A DNA stretch of 6,371 nucleotides from an uncultured Fretibacterium sp. (GCA_937892105.1 CALAUZ010000294.1:1-6371), one strand, 5' to 3'. Numbered from the stretch's first letter, positions 1 to 5,043 are shown. Made by a program: numbers and translations. Notes: generated by a model not told the origin, from the letters alone.

Positions 1-382
1 CAAGATTATATTGAAACGCATCGCTGAACCAGTCCCATAACACTAAAAATCCTTTATTTTGCGTCATTACCTGAAATTCGATTAACGCCTTAAGTATTTC
101 AGCTCGCGGTACATCTTCCTCATTGCGACCTACTATTACTACTGCGTCATCTCCACCGAAAAATGAGTTCATCACTGCTGGGATTGCCCACTGTACCATG
201 CTCCAAAAGTCAAAGCTCACAAAATCACTCTGGCCTGCTGTTTGACTAAATCTTTTTCGGTAATAGGCTCGGTCGGCCTCATATATCTGGTGTCTTAATC
301 TTAGCGTAGGTTCTATTTTGCTCATGAAAAAGTCGTTGGAACGGTGAATATCATTCAATACTGCTTTCCGTATCTTCTCCAT
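1..382 (-). CDS. Portal protein, P22-like, N-terminal part (runs off window)
   Basis: An open frame of 127 codons starts at ATG 382-380 and continues past position 1. Its start shares one A with the TerL stop (TAATG), so the two genes are translationally coupled; only a weak GGGG-type ribosome site lies upstream. The visible protein has an N-terminal helix, a segment rich in Arg and Tyr (RAYYRKRF), then FWSMVQWAIPAVMNSFFGGD at about residues 59-78 and NKGFLVLWDWFSDAF at about 110-124. In my knowledge of the large P22-type portal proteins these match the conserved block 'VEW.LPSL..IF.. .D' followed by 'NxGFxxLYxWFKDAL'. Portals form the dodecameric ring at the capsid vertex through which DNA is packaged by TerL. 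Its place directly after TerL fits. The rest of the protein, expected to be several hundred residues, lies outside the window. Confidence 0.82.
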   Translation of the reverse strand, partial: MEKIRKAVLNDIHRSNDFFMSKIEPTLRLRHQIYEADRAYYRKRFSQTAGQSDFVSFDFWSMVQWAIPAVMNSFFGGDDAVVIVGRNEEDVPRAEILKALIEFQVMTQNKGFLVLWDWFSDAFQYNL

Positions 383-1818
383 TACATTTTCCCCGCTATC
401 GGGTTCCATTCTTCATTCACCTCCCCTCCATATCTCGTTCTGTATTCATACGGCTCACTGCTCAACTGTTCCATATATGCTAATGCATCTATAACGTCAT
501 CTCTCGCTCCATGCGGGTAGGAGAGTAACACATTCTCTATCTCTGTCAGCCACACTGCTCCTGTCTTAAACCATACTGTTCCTACTGCAAATCTTGGTTG
601 AAGTGTATCTATTCGGATTTCTTTGCTCTTTGAGGCTTTCAGAGGGGTTATTCGGAAGAATATTCCGCGTTTCGGCATTTCCTGCTCTAAAAAGTGCTGT
701 AATGCTGCCTGATACGCCACAGTCTCTATTCCTACGCTCAACGGTCTCCACTTCTGTACCGCTGAGAATATTGCGTCCATTGTCGTACTTGGATTATACC
801 TGCCGTATTCTACGTCCAGAATGAACCAATGCCCTGAAGCATTCACTCCTACCGTTACTATCGCGCTGTAATCCGCATTCACCTTCTGCGATATTGCCAG
901 GTCTACTGTCGTATATATGTTCAGGCTTCTCGTACCTGGCGGCGTGTCATAGTATCTGAAGTACTCCCTCTTGAATTTCTGGCTGTCGGGGCTTATACAT
1001 TCACACATCTTGTTACGGTACCATAAATCTGTCTTACCTAGAACGGCAAACCCTGTCCGTTCTTCCTCGATTGCACTCAACGGCCACTTAGAAGGCCACA
1101 TGCTGTTCCCGCTTCCATCTAGTATCGGGATCTTTCGGGCAGTGAATTTTAGGCGTTCTGCGTTCCTCATTATGCATTCCATTATGCAACGTTCGCCCAA
1201 ATTGTTCCCGATTATGAATATTCGGCTCTCCTGTCCTAGAAAGTACACATCGGACAAAAACCAATCCCAATCTCCAGCTGTTACCGTCTCACTGCGTGCG
1301 TCTTCCTCGTCCTGCGGGTCATCAATGATTACCAAGTCTGGCCTTTTCGCTCCCCACGAGAGACCTCGTACCGCCGCTCCTTTTCCATAGGCTTCTATCC
1401 TCACTGGCGGCGCATTATGATAGTGTACTTCAAATGCTAATCCAGAATTTTCTCTAATTTCCTGCTTCAATCCATTCATCGAGGGACTATTCAGCCATTC
1501 CCGCGTTACTTCTACCAACTTCTTACTCGCTGTCCTCTGCGTCGCACAGATTATTACTAAATAACTGCGTTCTTCCTGTGGGTATGTCAACGCATGAAGC
1601 AGGTTAGCCCTAATGACTATCTGCGTCTTTGCGCTCTCTCGGAACGCCTCTACTGCAAAGTGTCCCGTCCCTGTAAGAAGTATTTTGCTCCAGTCATGAT
1701 GAAACCATGCAGGCTCTACATCATCTTTCGAGGGTATGAACTCTTCTCGAAAGGATACTAGGGAAGACATTGCCGCTTCTTCTCGCTCAATCTGTTCCTT
1801 CAGCTCGGTATCCGTCAT
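382..1818 (-). CDS. terL: Phage terminase large subunit (TerL)
   Basis: This 478-aa protein is the ATP-driven packaging motor and headful or site-specific nuclease. The ATPase half has a deviant Walker A, EAFRESAKT (residues 57-65, Lys64), a Walker B strand DLVIIDD (161-167) and a following IIGNN coupling-type motif (202-206). The C-terminal RuvC/RNase H-like nuclease shows acidic residues in TVDLA (Asp306), GIET (Glu365) and RDDVIDALAY (Asp440, Asp441, Asp444). Length and motif order are normal for the family annotated as 'putative large terminase' in phages. The start is uncertain: ATG 1818 overlaps the upstream gene by 32 bases and has no visible ribosome site. ATG 1770 (Met17) lies 16 bases after the upstream TGA (1789-1787) and behind a purine-rich GAGAAGAAG. 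The gene is followed by the portal with a TAATG overlap. Confidence 0.93.
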   Translation of the reverse strand: MTDTELKEQIEREEAAMSSLVSFREEFIPSKDDVEPAWFHHDWSKILLTGTGHFAVEAFRESAKTQIVIRANLLHALTYPQEERSYLVIICATQRTASKKLVEVTREWLNSPSMNGLKQEIRENSGLAFEVHYHNAPPVRIEAYGKGAAVRGLSWGAKRPDLVIIDDPQDEEDARSETVTAGDWDWFLSDVYFLGQESRIFIIGNNLGERCIMECIMRNAERLKFTARKIPILDGSGNSMWPSKWPLSAIEEERTGFAVLGKTDLWYRNKMCECISPDSQKFKREYFRYYDTPPGTRSLNIYTTVDLAISQKVNADYSAIVTVGVNASGHWFILDVEYGRYNPSTTMDAIFSAVQKWRPLSVGIETVAYQAALQHFLEQEMPKRGIFFRITPLKASKSKEIRIDTLQPRFAVGTVWFKTGAVWLTEIENVLLSYPHGARDDVIDALAYMEQLSSEPYEYRTRYGGEVNEEWNPIAGKM

Positions 1819-2173
1819 ATATATTCGCGGGGCTGGTCGTTTCGTCTGGGATTGAGGGCTGTTTGGGCTTGCGGTTTTTCAATAGAACTTCCCTTACCTG
1901 AGAACGTATATCAAGATAGCCGGTTATATCCATGCTTATATCCTGTGCCTGTACCGCTTTTCCCTGCGTTCGGTCTAATATGTCCGTGATTGCCCACATC
2001 GCTATTTTGGGATTGTCATCGTACATCATCTCTACAAGCCTGCTGGCTGCTTCTACGCTGTGAGCTTTCAGAATTTCTCGCACTTCAGGGTCGATTTTAG
2101 GACGGCCTCCGGGATTACCTGATACACCCTTCGGGAATGGCTTGCCTCGTGGCTTCCCTTTACCTTTCTCCAT
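1787..2173 (-). CDS. DUF5681 protein, candidate terminase small subunit
   Basis: This 128-aa basic protein has an N-terminal KG/KP-rich stretch ending in FPKGVSGNPGGRPK (about residues 13-26), the hallmark of DUF5681. A helical region follows, with DPEVREILKAHSVEAASRL at about 28-46 and a helix with NPKIAMWAITDILDRTQGK at about 54-72. DUF5681 proteins are often found directly upstream of TerL in phages and prophages, where they occupy the TerS position. The helical middle may bind the packaging site, and the Gly/Arg/Pro segment is likely flexible and DNA-contacting. That role is inferred from position and family habit rather than a catalytic motif. ATG 2173 has only a weak upstream purine run. 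The end overlaps TerL, which supports joint expression. Confidence 0.78.
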   Translation of the reverse strand: MEKGKGKPRGKPFPKGVSGNPGGRPKIDPEVREILKAHSVEAASRLVEMMYDDNPKIAMWAITDILDRTQGKAVQAQDISMDITGYLDIRSQVREVLLKNRKPKQPSIPDETTSPANIYDGYRAEGTD

Positions 2174-2220
2174 TCTCTAGTTCTCTACTTTCTTCCTTGC
2201 TCGGTCTTTATTTGTATTTT

Positions 2221-2286
2221 CGCCAGAGAAAGGTCTCGAACCTTATATACCTATTTTGGTCGCTCTACCTATTAAGCTACTCCGGC
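2221..2286 (-). ncRNA. tRNA-like element with a truncated anticodon arm
   Basis: Read on the minus strand, a seven-pair acceptor stem forms between GCCGGAG (2286-2280) and CTCTGGC (2228-2222) with one G-T wobble, followed by discriminator G2221 and no encoded CCA. The D arm is GCTT/GAGC around an eight-base loop AATAGGTA, so the conserved A14, G18, G19 and A21 are present. The T arm is TAAGG/CCTTT (outer T-T mismatch) around TTCGAGA, a canonical T loop. Only 16 bases separate the D and T arms, instead of about 23. They can form at most a three-pair ACC/GGT helix with a six-base loop, so no ordinary anticodon can be assigned. It is 66 nt in total. It may be a decayed tRNA gene or a deliberate tRNA mimic. 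It sits between the stefin-like gene and the packaging genes, in the same transcriptional direction. Confidence 0.7.
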
Positions 2287-2360
2287 ATGTTGCCCCGTCC
2301 TGCCTACATCAGCCGCACGCGTGGCACGTAGAGCTTCAACAGTAACAGGGCATGTTTTCG
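2287..2360 (-). other. Intergenic segment with possible RNA hairpin
   Basis: This 74-base spacer lies between the stefin-like gene and the tRNA-like element. TGTTG (2288-2292) and CAACA (2337-2341) are complementary. Inside them CTAC (2304-2307) pairs with GTAG (2328-2331), and GCC with GGC, around the self-complementary CACGCGTG. There is no T run, so it is not an intrinsic terminator. It could be a processing or leader structure for the tRNA-like RNA. No open reading frame of note is present. Support is base pairing only. Confidence 0.3.
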
Positions 2361-2642
2361 TTAAATAGCTACTCGGCTTATCGACACCAGCCTCATCGTT
2401 CCGTCTGCTGCTACATTCACGATTATCTTCACAAAACTCTTTTCTCCATTCAACACTGCTGGCGTTTTCAGGGCTAGTACTCGATAATTCGTTCCATTCA
2501 CTGTCTGCGAACCAAGATACGCTATCGGCTCATAGTCTGCTCCGGTAAGCTCTCCTGTTACCGCCGTGAACGCACTCTGTACCTTCTGCGGCAGATTACA
2601 ACCTTTCACTTCTTCCACATTCCAGCCTCCTAATGCTGTCAT
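2361..2642 (-). CDS. Stefin/cystatin-like cysteine protease inhibitor homologue
   Basis: This is a 93-aa protein without signal peptide, so it is probably cytoplasmic. The start chosen is ATG 2642, nine bases after a perfect AGGAGG; an upstream in-frame ATG at 2675 lies in the terminator hairpin and lacks a site. The protein has an N-terminal Gly-Gly (residues 5-6), a predicted helix around PQKVQSAFTAVTGEL (18-32), then strands. The hairpin QTVNGTNY lies at residues 46-53. In human stefins A and B the inhibitory QVVAG loop is at 46-50 and is followed by TNY, so motif, neighbours and numbering agree (stefin A also has an early Gly-Gly). VKIIVNVAADGTMRLVSIS (71-89) would supply the last two strands, with NVAADG where stefins have their LP loop. 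Stefins block papain-like proteases by wedging these loops into the active cleft; activity here is inference. The gene stands alone behind its own promoter and a terminator hairpin. Confidence 0.72.
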   Translation of the reverse strand: MTALGGWNVEEVKGCNLPQKVQSAFTAVTGELTGADYEPIAYLGSQTVNGTNYRVLALKTPAVLNGEKSFVKIIVNVAADGTMRLVSISRVAI

Positions 2643-2649
2643 TCCTTCT

Positions 2650-2655
2650 TGCCTC
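2650..2655 (-). promoter_or_regulatory. Ribosome binding site fixing the stefin-like start
   Basis: A consensus AGGAGG on the minus strand lies about eight to nine bases ahead of ATG 2642. It settles the start at this codon and not at ATG 2675, which belongs to the upstream hairpin. Confidence 0.75.
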
Positions 2656-2673
2656 CTTCTCGTTTTTGAACAC

Positions 2674-2700
2674 AAAAAAACGGCTCCTTCTCAGAAACCG
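2674..2700 (-). terminator. Intrinsic terminator in the leader of the stefin-like gene
   Basis: The minus strand forms a gap-free eight-pair stem, CGGTTTCT (2700-2693) with AGGAGCCG (2688-2681), including two G-T pairs, closed by a GAGA (GNRA) tetraloop and followed by seven T. It lies between a candidate promoter at 2729-2737 and the ribosome site of the stefin-like gene, so it would terminate transcripts before that gene unless read through. A weak competing hairpin, CGTTTTT (2682-2676) with AAAAACG (2667-2661), shares its T tract. Confidence 0.75.
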
Positions 2701-2721
2701 CTTTTTCATACACTTCTTCGA

Positions 2722-2737
2722 TGATATTAGTATATCA
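2722..2737 (-). promoter_or_regulatory. Extended -10 promoter inside a 16-bp palindrome
   Basis: The minus strand carries TGATATACT (2737-2729), a TGnTATAAT-type extended -10 element, which can work without a good -35 box; none is seen. The -10 lies in the palindrome TGATATactaATATCA (6-bp arms, 4-bp spacer), as expected for a repressor operator covering the promoter. Transcription would start near 2722 and run through the terminator hairpin to the stefin-like gene. Confidence 0.5.
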
Positions 2738-2773
2738 CTTTTTCCGTACTTTGGGTTCGAGTTGTGTAGACAA

Positions 2774-2787
2774 TTTAGCCAGCTAAA
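2774..2787. promoter_or_regulatory. 14-bp palindrome upstream of the stefin-like promoter
   Basis: TTTAGC and GCTAAA form a perfect inverted repeat around CA, about 40 bases upstream of the extended -10. It is of operator size and sits where an activator or second repressor dimer could bind. No protein is assigned to it. Confidence 0.35.
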
Positions 2788-2835
2788 CACCTAATTTCAC
2801 AAATTTACGTAGTTTTACTTCCTGATTTTTTACGC

Positions 2836-2865
2836 AAAAAAACGGGTATCTATCACAGACACCCG
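2836..2865 (-). terminator. Intrinsic terminator after the 142-aa gene
   Basis: On the minus strand CGGGTGTCT (2865-2857) pairs with AGATACCCG (2851-2843) in nine pairs with one wobble, around a five-base loop, followed by seven T. It begins ten bases past the TAG at 2878-2876, so it ends that transcript and isolates the stefin-like gene from it. Confidence 0.85.
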
Positions 2866-2875
2866 CTATCTATTA

Positions 2876-3304
2876 CTAACTTTTTGCTTCTCCGTTCACT
2901 TCATGGTTCGCAACTATTTCGTGCCTATCCATCAACGAGCTTAGACGTTTCAGCACCTCTCGTTCTTCTTCGGGGGCGGGGATTGCTCCTGAACTCCTCG
3001 CTAGGTTCTCCGTCGCTAGTTCCGTTAGCTGGACTAGCCCTCCAACAAATTCCTCGCTCAGTCCTCCCTTACTCATGTACTCCAGAAGAAGATATATCTT
3101 CGTGTATACATCTCCTTCACTCCTCAACACGTCAAGGCAGTAAAGGCATTCTCGCGCACGGTCTATCACTGTCTGAAGGTTCTTGATTACCACTTCTAGC
3201 CCCTTGCTGTCATTCTCGTAGTACATCTTCTGTACCAAATCCGCACTCGCATGAGACAAGAAATTCTCCTGCCCGGATAACGTCAGGCTATCGTACTCTT
3301 TCAT
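2876..3304 (-). CDS. Hypothetical phage protein, 142 aa
   Basis: I do not recognise this family. The protein is acidic and looks almost entirely helical, without signal peptide or membrane segment. A ECLYC stretch holds Cys53 and Cys56, but no second Cys pair is present, so a zinc site is unlikely within one chain. The C-terminal third has an acidic PAPEEEREVLKRLSSL segment. ATG 3304 follows AAAGGAG at about eleven bases, a good ribosome site. The gene stands alone, with about 160 non-coding bases before it and an intrinsic terminator directly after it. Its place between the small-gene operon and the late packaging genes would suit a regulator or accessory factor, but nothing in the sequence demonstrates that. 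Confidence 0.75.
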   Translation of the reverse strand: MKEYDSLTLSGQENFLSHASADLVQKMYYENDSKGLEVVIKNLQTVIDRARECLYCLDVLRSEGDVYTKIYLLLEYMSKGGLSEEFVGGLVQLTELATENLARSSGAIPAPEEEREVLKRLSSLMDRHEIVANHEVNGEAKS

Positions 3305-3325
3305 CGCTTATTTTCTCCTTTCGTC

Positions 3326-3433
3326 CCTAGAAAAGGGTCTGTAAAGTTTTCTGTGTATAGACACAATTCTTCTCAGCATTTGCAAGTTGTTTGCTCTATC
3401 AAAACACACTTTTTTGTACAGACTCCTAGAAAA
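3326..3433 (-). promoter_or_regulatory. Non-coding upstream region of the 142-aa gene with repeats
   Basis: There is no gene here. CCTAGAAAA occurs at 3326-3334 and again at 3425-3433. GTCTGTA near 3338-3344 is mirrored by TACAGAC at 3417-3423. TGTGT atag ACACA (3352-3365) is a short palindrome overlapping a minus-strand TATACA that could be a -10 element, with TTGCAA upstream at an over-long 20-base spacing. It probably holds the promoter of the 142-aa gene, but the exact box is uncertain. Confidence 0.35.
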
Positions 3434-3461
3434 AACGGGAAGCTCTTTTCGCCTCCCGTTT
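3430..3461 (-). terminator. Intrinsic terminator closing the small-gene operon
   Basis: On the minus strand an eleven-pair stem (3461-3451 with 3443-3433, core CGGGAGGC/GCTTCCCG, one G-T pair) closes a seven-base loop GAAAAGA and is followed by a T run. It starts five bases after the TAA at 3469-3467 of the 52-aa gene. Confidence 0.85.
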
Positions 3462-3466
3462 TACAT

Positions 3467-3625
3467 TTACATCTCGTTCCAGTACGGGCAATCCTCTCTA
3501 CCGTGAAACGCCGCACTCAGTTCTGCAGGCTTCAGGCTCTCTAGTTCCGCGAACAGTTCTTCCCAGTCTGACTGCGTTGGCGAGAACATTTCTACAAAGT
3601 GAAAGTATCTGTCGCTTGCCTTCAT
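3467..3625 (-). CDS. Small hypothetical protein, 52 aa
   Basis: The ATG at 3625-3623 overlaps the TGA of the upstream gene (AATGA), indicating coupling, and the frame ends with TAA right before a strong terminator. The protein starts MKASDRYFHFVEMF and ends REDCPYWNEM. It is acidic and soluble, with Trp21 and Trp49 and no recognised motif. I do not know the family. The overlapping start, the position as last gene before the terminator, and sensible composition argue that it is real although short. Confidence 0.6.
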   Translation of the reverse strand: MKASDRYFHFVEMFSPTQSDWEELFAELESLKPAELSAAFHGREDCPYWNEM

Positions 3626-3810
3626 TCTTCATCACCGTCGCGTTCTAAGTCATCGGCATACATCTCGTACTGGCATTCTTCCCGCAGAGCCTCTCGCATT
3701 GTACTAACTCGCCTGTGCCTCCTAATACCATTAAACCCGTACTCCAGAAGGCTTGTTATCTCCGCTTGCGTCAGTATTCGCATCGGTGCCCGCTTTAATG
3801 CATGTATCAT
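3622..3810 (-). CDS. Small hypothetical protein, 62 aa
   Basis: ATG 3810 overlaps the preceding stop as ATGA and sits nine bases after GGAGG, a strong ribosome site. The N-terminal half is basic (ALKRAPMRILTQAEITSLLEYGFNGIRRHRR) and could form a short helix-turn-helix-like unit around residues 14-32. The C-terminal half is acidic (LREECQYEMYADDLERDGDEE). I do not recognise the family. A DNA- or RNA-binding role is possible from the charge pattern but not shown. Confidence 0.7.
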   Translation of the reverse strand: MIHALKRAPMRILTQAEITSLLEYGFNGIRRHRRVSTMREALREECQYEMYADDLERDGDEE

Positions 3811-4004
3811 TGTTCGACACCTCCGGCAAGCTCCCTCAGCTCATCGCAGACCTTCCACATTGCTGCGCATATTCCGGATACTTCTGCTGCGTCTTCCTTT
3901 GGCGTATTCCTGTTCATTCCTGTGTACAGGGCTGCCGTTACTCCCATCAGTTCTTCTAACGCTCGCTTCGGGTTCATTATTAGTTTGCTGTTTAACCTTA
4001 TCAT
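3807..4004 (-). CDS. Small hypothetical protein, 65 aa
   Basis: ATG 4004 follows GGAGG at about eleven bases, which supports this start over Met10, where no site is seen. The protein is mainly helical (NPKRALEELMGVTAALYTGM, then EVSGICAAMWKVCDELREL) with two Cys residues and no recognised domain. It is the fourth clear gene of the small-gene operon, after a 71-base spacer with a hairpin, and is coupled to the next gene by ATGA. Confidence 0.7.
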   Translation of the reverse strand: MIRLNSKLIMNPKRALEELMGVTAALYTGMNRNTPKEDAAEVSGICAAMWKVCDELRELAGGVEQ

Positions 4005-4050
4005 GTTACAATTCCTCCATGTTTACTGAATGATTTTGCGAGGCAGGTAT

Positions 4051-4075
4051 TTCCAGTACCCACCCCGCACTGGAA
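4051..4075 (-). other. Hairpin in the operon spacer
   Basis: TTCCAGT (4051-4057) and ACTGGAA (4069-4075) form a perfect seven-pair stem directly after the TAA of the 54-aa gene. On the minus-strand RNA the eleven-base loop is G-rich (GCGGGGTGGGT). No T run follows, so it is not an intrinsic terminator. A second hairpin, GGTA/TACC (4046-4049 with 4057-4060), would exclude it. It may be an mRNA-stability or translation-control element between operon halves. Confidence 0.4.
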
Positions 4076-4240
4076 TTAGGCTAACCCTAAAAGGGCTAAC
4101 TCCGCCGCTGTCGCCAGGTCATCTTCAGCCAACCACTGACGGACGACCTGCGCGATTTCCGGTTCACATTCGGAATGCTTCTTCTCGGCTACTTTCGTCG
4201 GCTTTCGGTGCTCTATAAGGGCGGCTCTCAGATACGGCAT
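4076..4240 (-). CDS. Small hypothetical protein, 54 aa
   Basis: The gene starts at ATG 4240, ten bases after AGGAGG, inside the last 13 bases of the upstream gene, and ends with TAA at 4078-4076. The protein opens MPYLRAALIEHRKPTKVAEK and closes with an acidic-to-hydrophobic helix WLAEDDLATAAELALLGLA. The N-terminal half is basic and the C-terminal half would make an amphipathic helix. No family is recognised. The strong ribosome site and the overlap are the main arguments that it is translated. Confidence 0.65.
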   Translation of the reverse strand: MPYLRAALIEHRKPTKVAEKKHSECEPEIAQVVRQWLAEDDLATAAELALLGLA

Positions 4241-4485
4241 ATCAATACACCCTCCTCAACCATTCCCTCTATCTTTCCTACCATGTTCAGCACTTCTTCC
4301 GCTTCTGCTCGGATTTCTCGCAGGGTTTCCCCAAACGACATTCCTCGCAGTCCTAGCTTCAGGCTGTACTCTAAGCTCTCGGCTTCATTGCCTAGCATTT
4401 CGGCTTGACCGCATAGCTCTCGTACTGCCTTCTGTAACCTACGTTCCTTTCGGCTTCCCAGTTCGTACTCGCGGCGGTATATCAT
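4228..4485 (-). CDS. Small helical hypothetical protein, 85 aa
   Basis: ATG 4485 shares a base with the preceding TAA (TAATG) and has GGAGG and GAGG purine runs just upstream. The protein is highly charged and almost entirely helical. Residues from about 10 to 80 alternate hydrophobic and Glu/Arg positions, suggesting a coiled coil or a helical hairpin broken at GLRGMSFGET (about 46-55). No catalytic motif or known domain is recognised. It may pair with the upstream coiled-coil product, with which it is translationally coupled. Confidence 0.72.
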   Translation of the reverse strand: MIYRREYELGSRKERRLQKAVRELCGQAEMLGNEAESLEYSLKLGLRGMSFGETLREIRAEAEEVLNMVGKIEGMVEEGVLICRI

Positions 4486-4775
4486 TACTCCTCTACCTCC
4501 TCTCGTACTGTAAAACGGCTTGCCTCTACAGGTTTCACGTACTCTGCATACATGTCCTCGTGCGCTTTTCGGAATTCACTTACATCAAAGCGTCTTGAGA
4601 CATACTTCGTCCAACTTACTCGGTACGTCCCCAGCGTCATACTGCTTAGGCCCTGTTCGACCATTTCCGCCTTCACGCTGTCCTTCAACGCTTCTATCTG
4701 CGCTGACAACTCCGCCTGTTCCGCCTCTAGCTTCCGGATTAACTCCAGCTTCAGCTTTAATTCTTGACTTCCCAT
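4485..4775 (-). CDS. Coiled-coil phage protein, 96 aa
   Basis: The start is ATG 4775, seven bases after AGGAGG; a longer frame from GTG 4805 would place that ribosome site inside the gene. Residues 5-40 form a clear coiled coil (ELKLKLELIRKLEAEQAEL and on). The C-terminal part has GTYRVSW (49-55) and SRRFDVSEFRKAHEDMYAEY (60-79), then SRFTV. I recall this layout (N-terminal coiled coil, YxVxW strand, RFD..FK..HPDLY..Y) from small proteins near recombination genes in many Firmicutes phages, without an assigned function. It may act as an accessory factor to a nuclease or recombinase, which is inference. It heads the clear part of the small-gene operon. Confidence 0.78.
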   Translation of the reverse strand: MGSQELKLKLELIRKLEAEQAELSAQIEALKDSVKAEMVEQGLSSMTLGTYRVSWTKYVSRRFDVSEFRKAHEDMYAEYVKPVEASRFTVREEVEE

Positions 4776-4801
4776 TCTGTTGCCTCCTAAAAGTTTTTTA
4801 C

Positions 4802-4897
4802 TCACATGTGTTGCTTCTTACCTTTAGGCTTCTTCGGCCTTCCGACTTTCACCTTTGGCTCGGGGTTACCCGCTCCGGCTTCAGCCTGTTTTGTCAA
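4802..4897 (-). CDS. Tentative 31-aa basic peptide with AT-hook-like end
   Basis: From TTG 4897 the frame reads MTKQAEAGAGNPEPKVKVGR then PKKPKGKKQHM and stops at TGA 4804-4802. GRPKKPKGKK resembles an AT-hook (GRP core flanked by Lys), which would bind the minor groove of A/T-rich DNA. The frame stays open upstream to about 4977 with no ATG or GTG. The TTG has only AGAAGA ahead of it, while a better GGAGG lies too far upstream. It could be a true tiny first gene of the operon or chance coding in a leader. Confidence 0.35.
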   Translation of the reverse strand: MTKQAEAGAGNPEPKVKVGRPKKPKGKKQHM

Positions 4898-4933
4898 TCT
4901 TCTGGACTTCGGGCTTCCTGCCTCCGTCCCGTT

Positions 4934-4939
4934 TACGCA
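4934..4939 (-). promoter_or_regulatory. Candidate -10 box for the small-gene operon
   Basis: TATACT on the minus strand (4939-4934) lies upstream of the small-gene operon in an A/T-rich stretch. A poor TTTCTT stands about 16 bases upstream in the -35 place. It is the best candidate I see, but weak. Confidence 0.3.
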
Positions 4940-5043
4940 GAATAGTATATAGCACTTCCTAAAAAAAGAAATCCGTTATAATACTTATTAAATTTATCCG
5001 CTAAAATACTGCTTGATTTTCTGACATCACAATACAGGATTTT

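Noticed and set aside
971..1390. Plus-strand frame of 139 aa inside TerL
   Set aside because: It is a mirror frame of a clearly functional TerL.
2137..2331. Plus-strand frame over the tRNA-like element
   Set aside because: It lies antisense to the DUF5681 gene start and the tRNA-like RNA and has Ser/Leu/Tyr-rich antisense composition.
2596..2790. Minus-strand frame of 64 aa, including a possible 37-aa leader peptide from ATG 2709
   Set aside because: It runs through the terminator hairpin and into the stefin-like gene in another frame, with Arg-rich low-sense sequence and no good ribosome site.
2884..3186. Plus-strand frame of 100 aa
   Set aside because: It is antisense to the 142-aa gene, which has a ribosome site and terminator.
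3599..4033. Plus-strand frames of 144, 68 and 75 aa
   Set aside because: They are antisense to three coupled small genes; their hydrophobic Ser/Leu-rich content comes from the complementary strand.
4520..4945. Long plus-strand frame of 141 aa
   Set aside because: It is antisense to the coiled-coil gene, which has a perfect ribosome site and family resemblance; the frame is Pro/Ser/Leu-rich shadow sequence.
4977..4982. Plus-strand TATAAT
   Set aside because: No extended TG and no -35 box; the extended -10 at 5044-5052 is better placed for the plus-strand operon.
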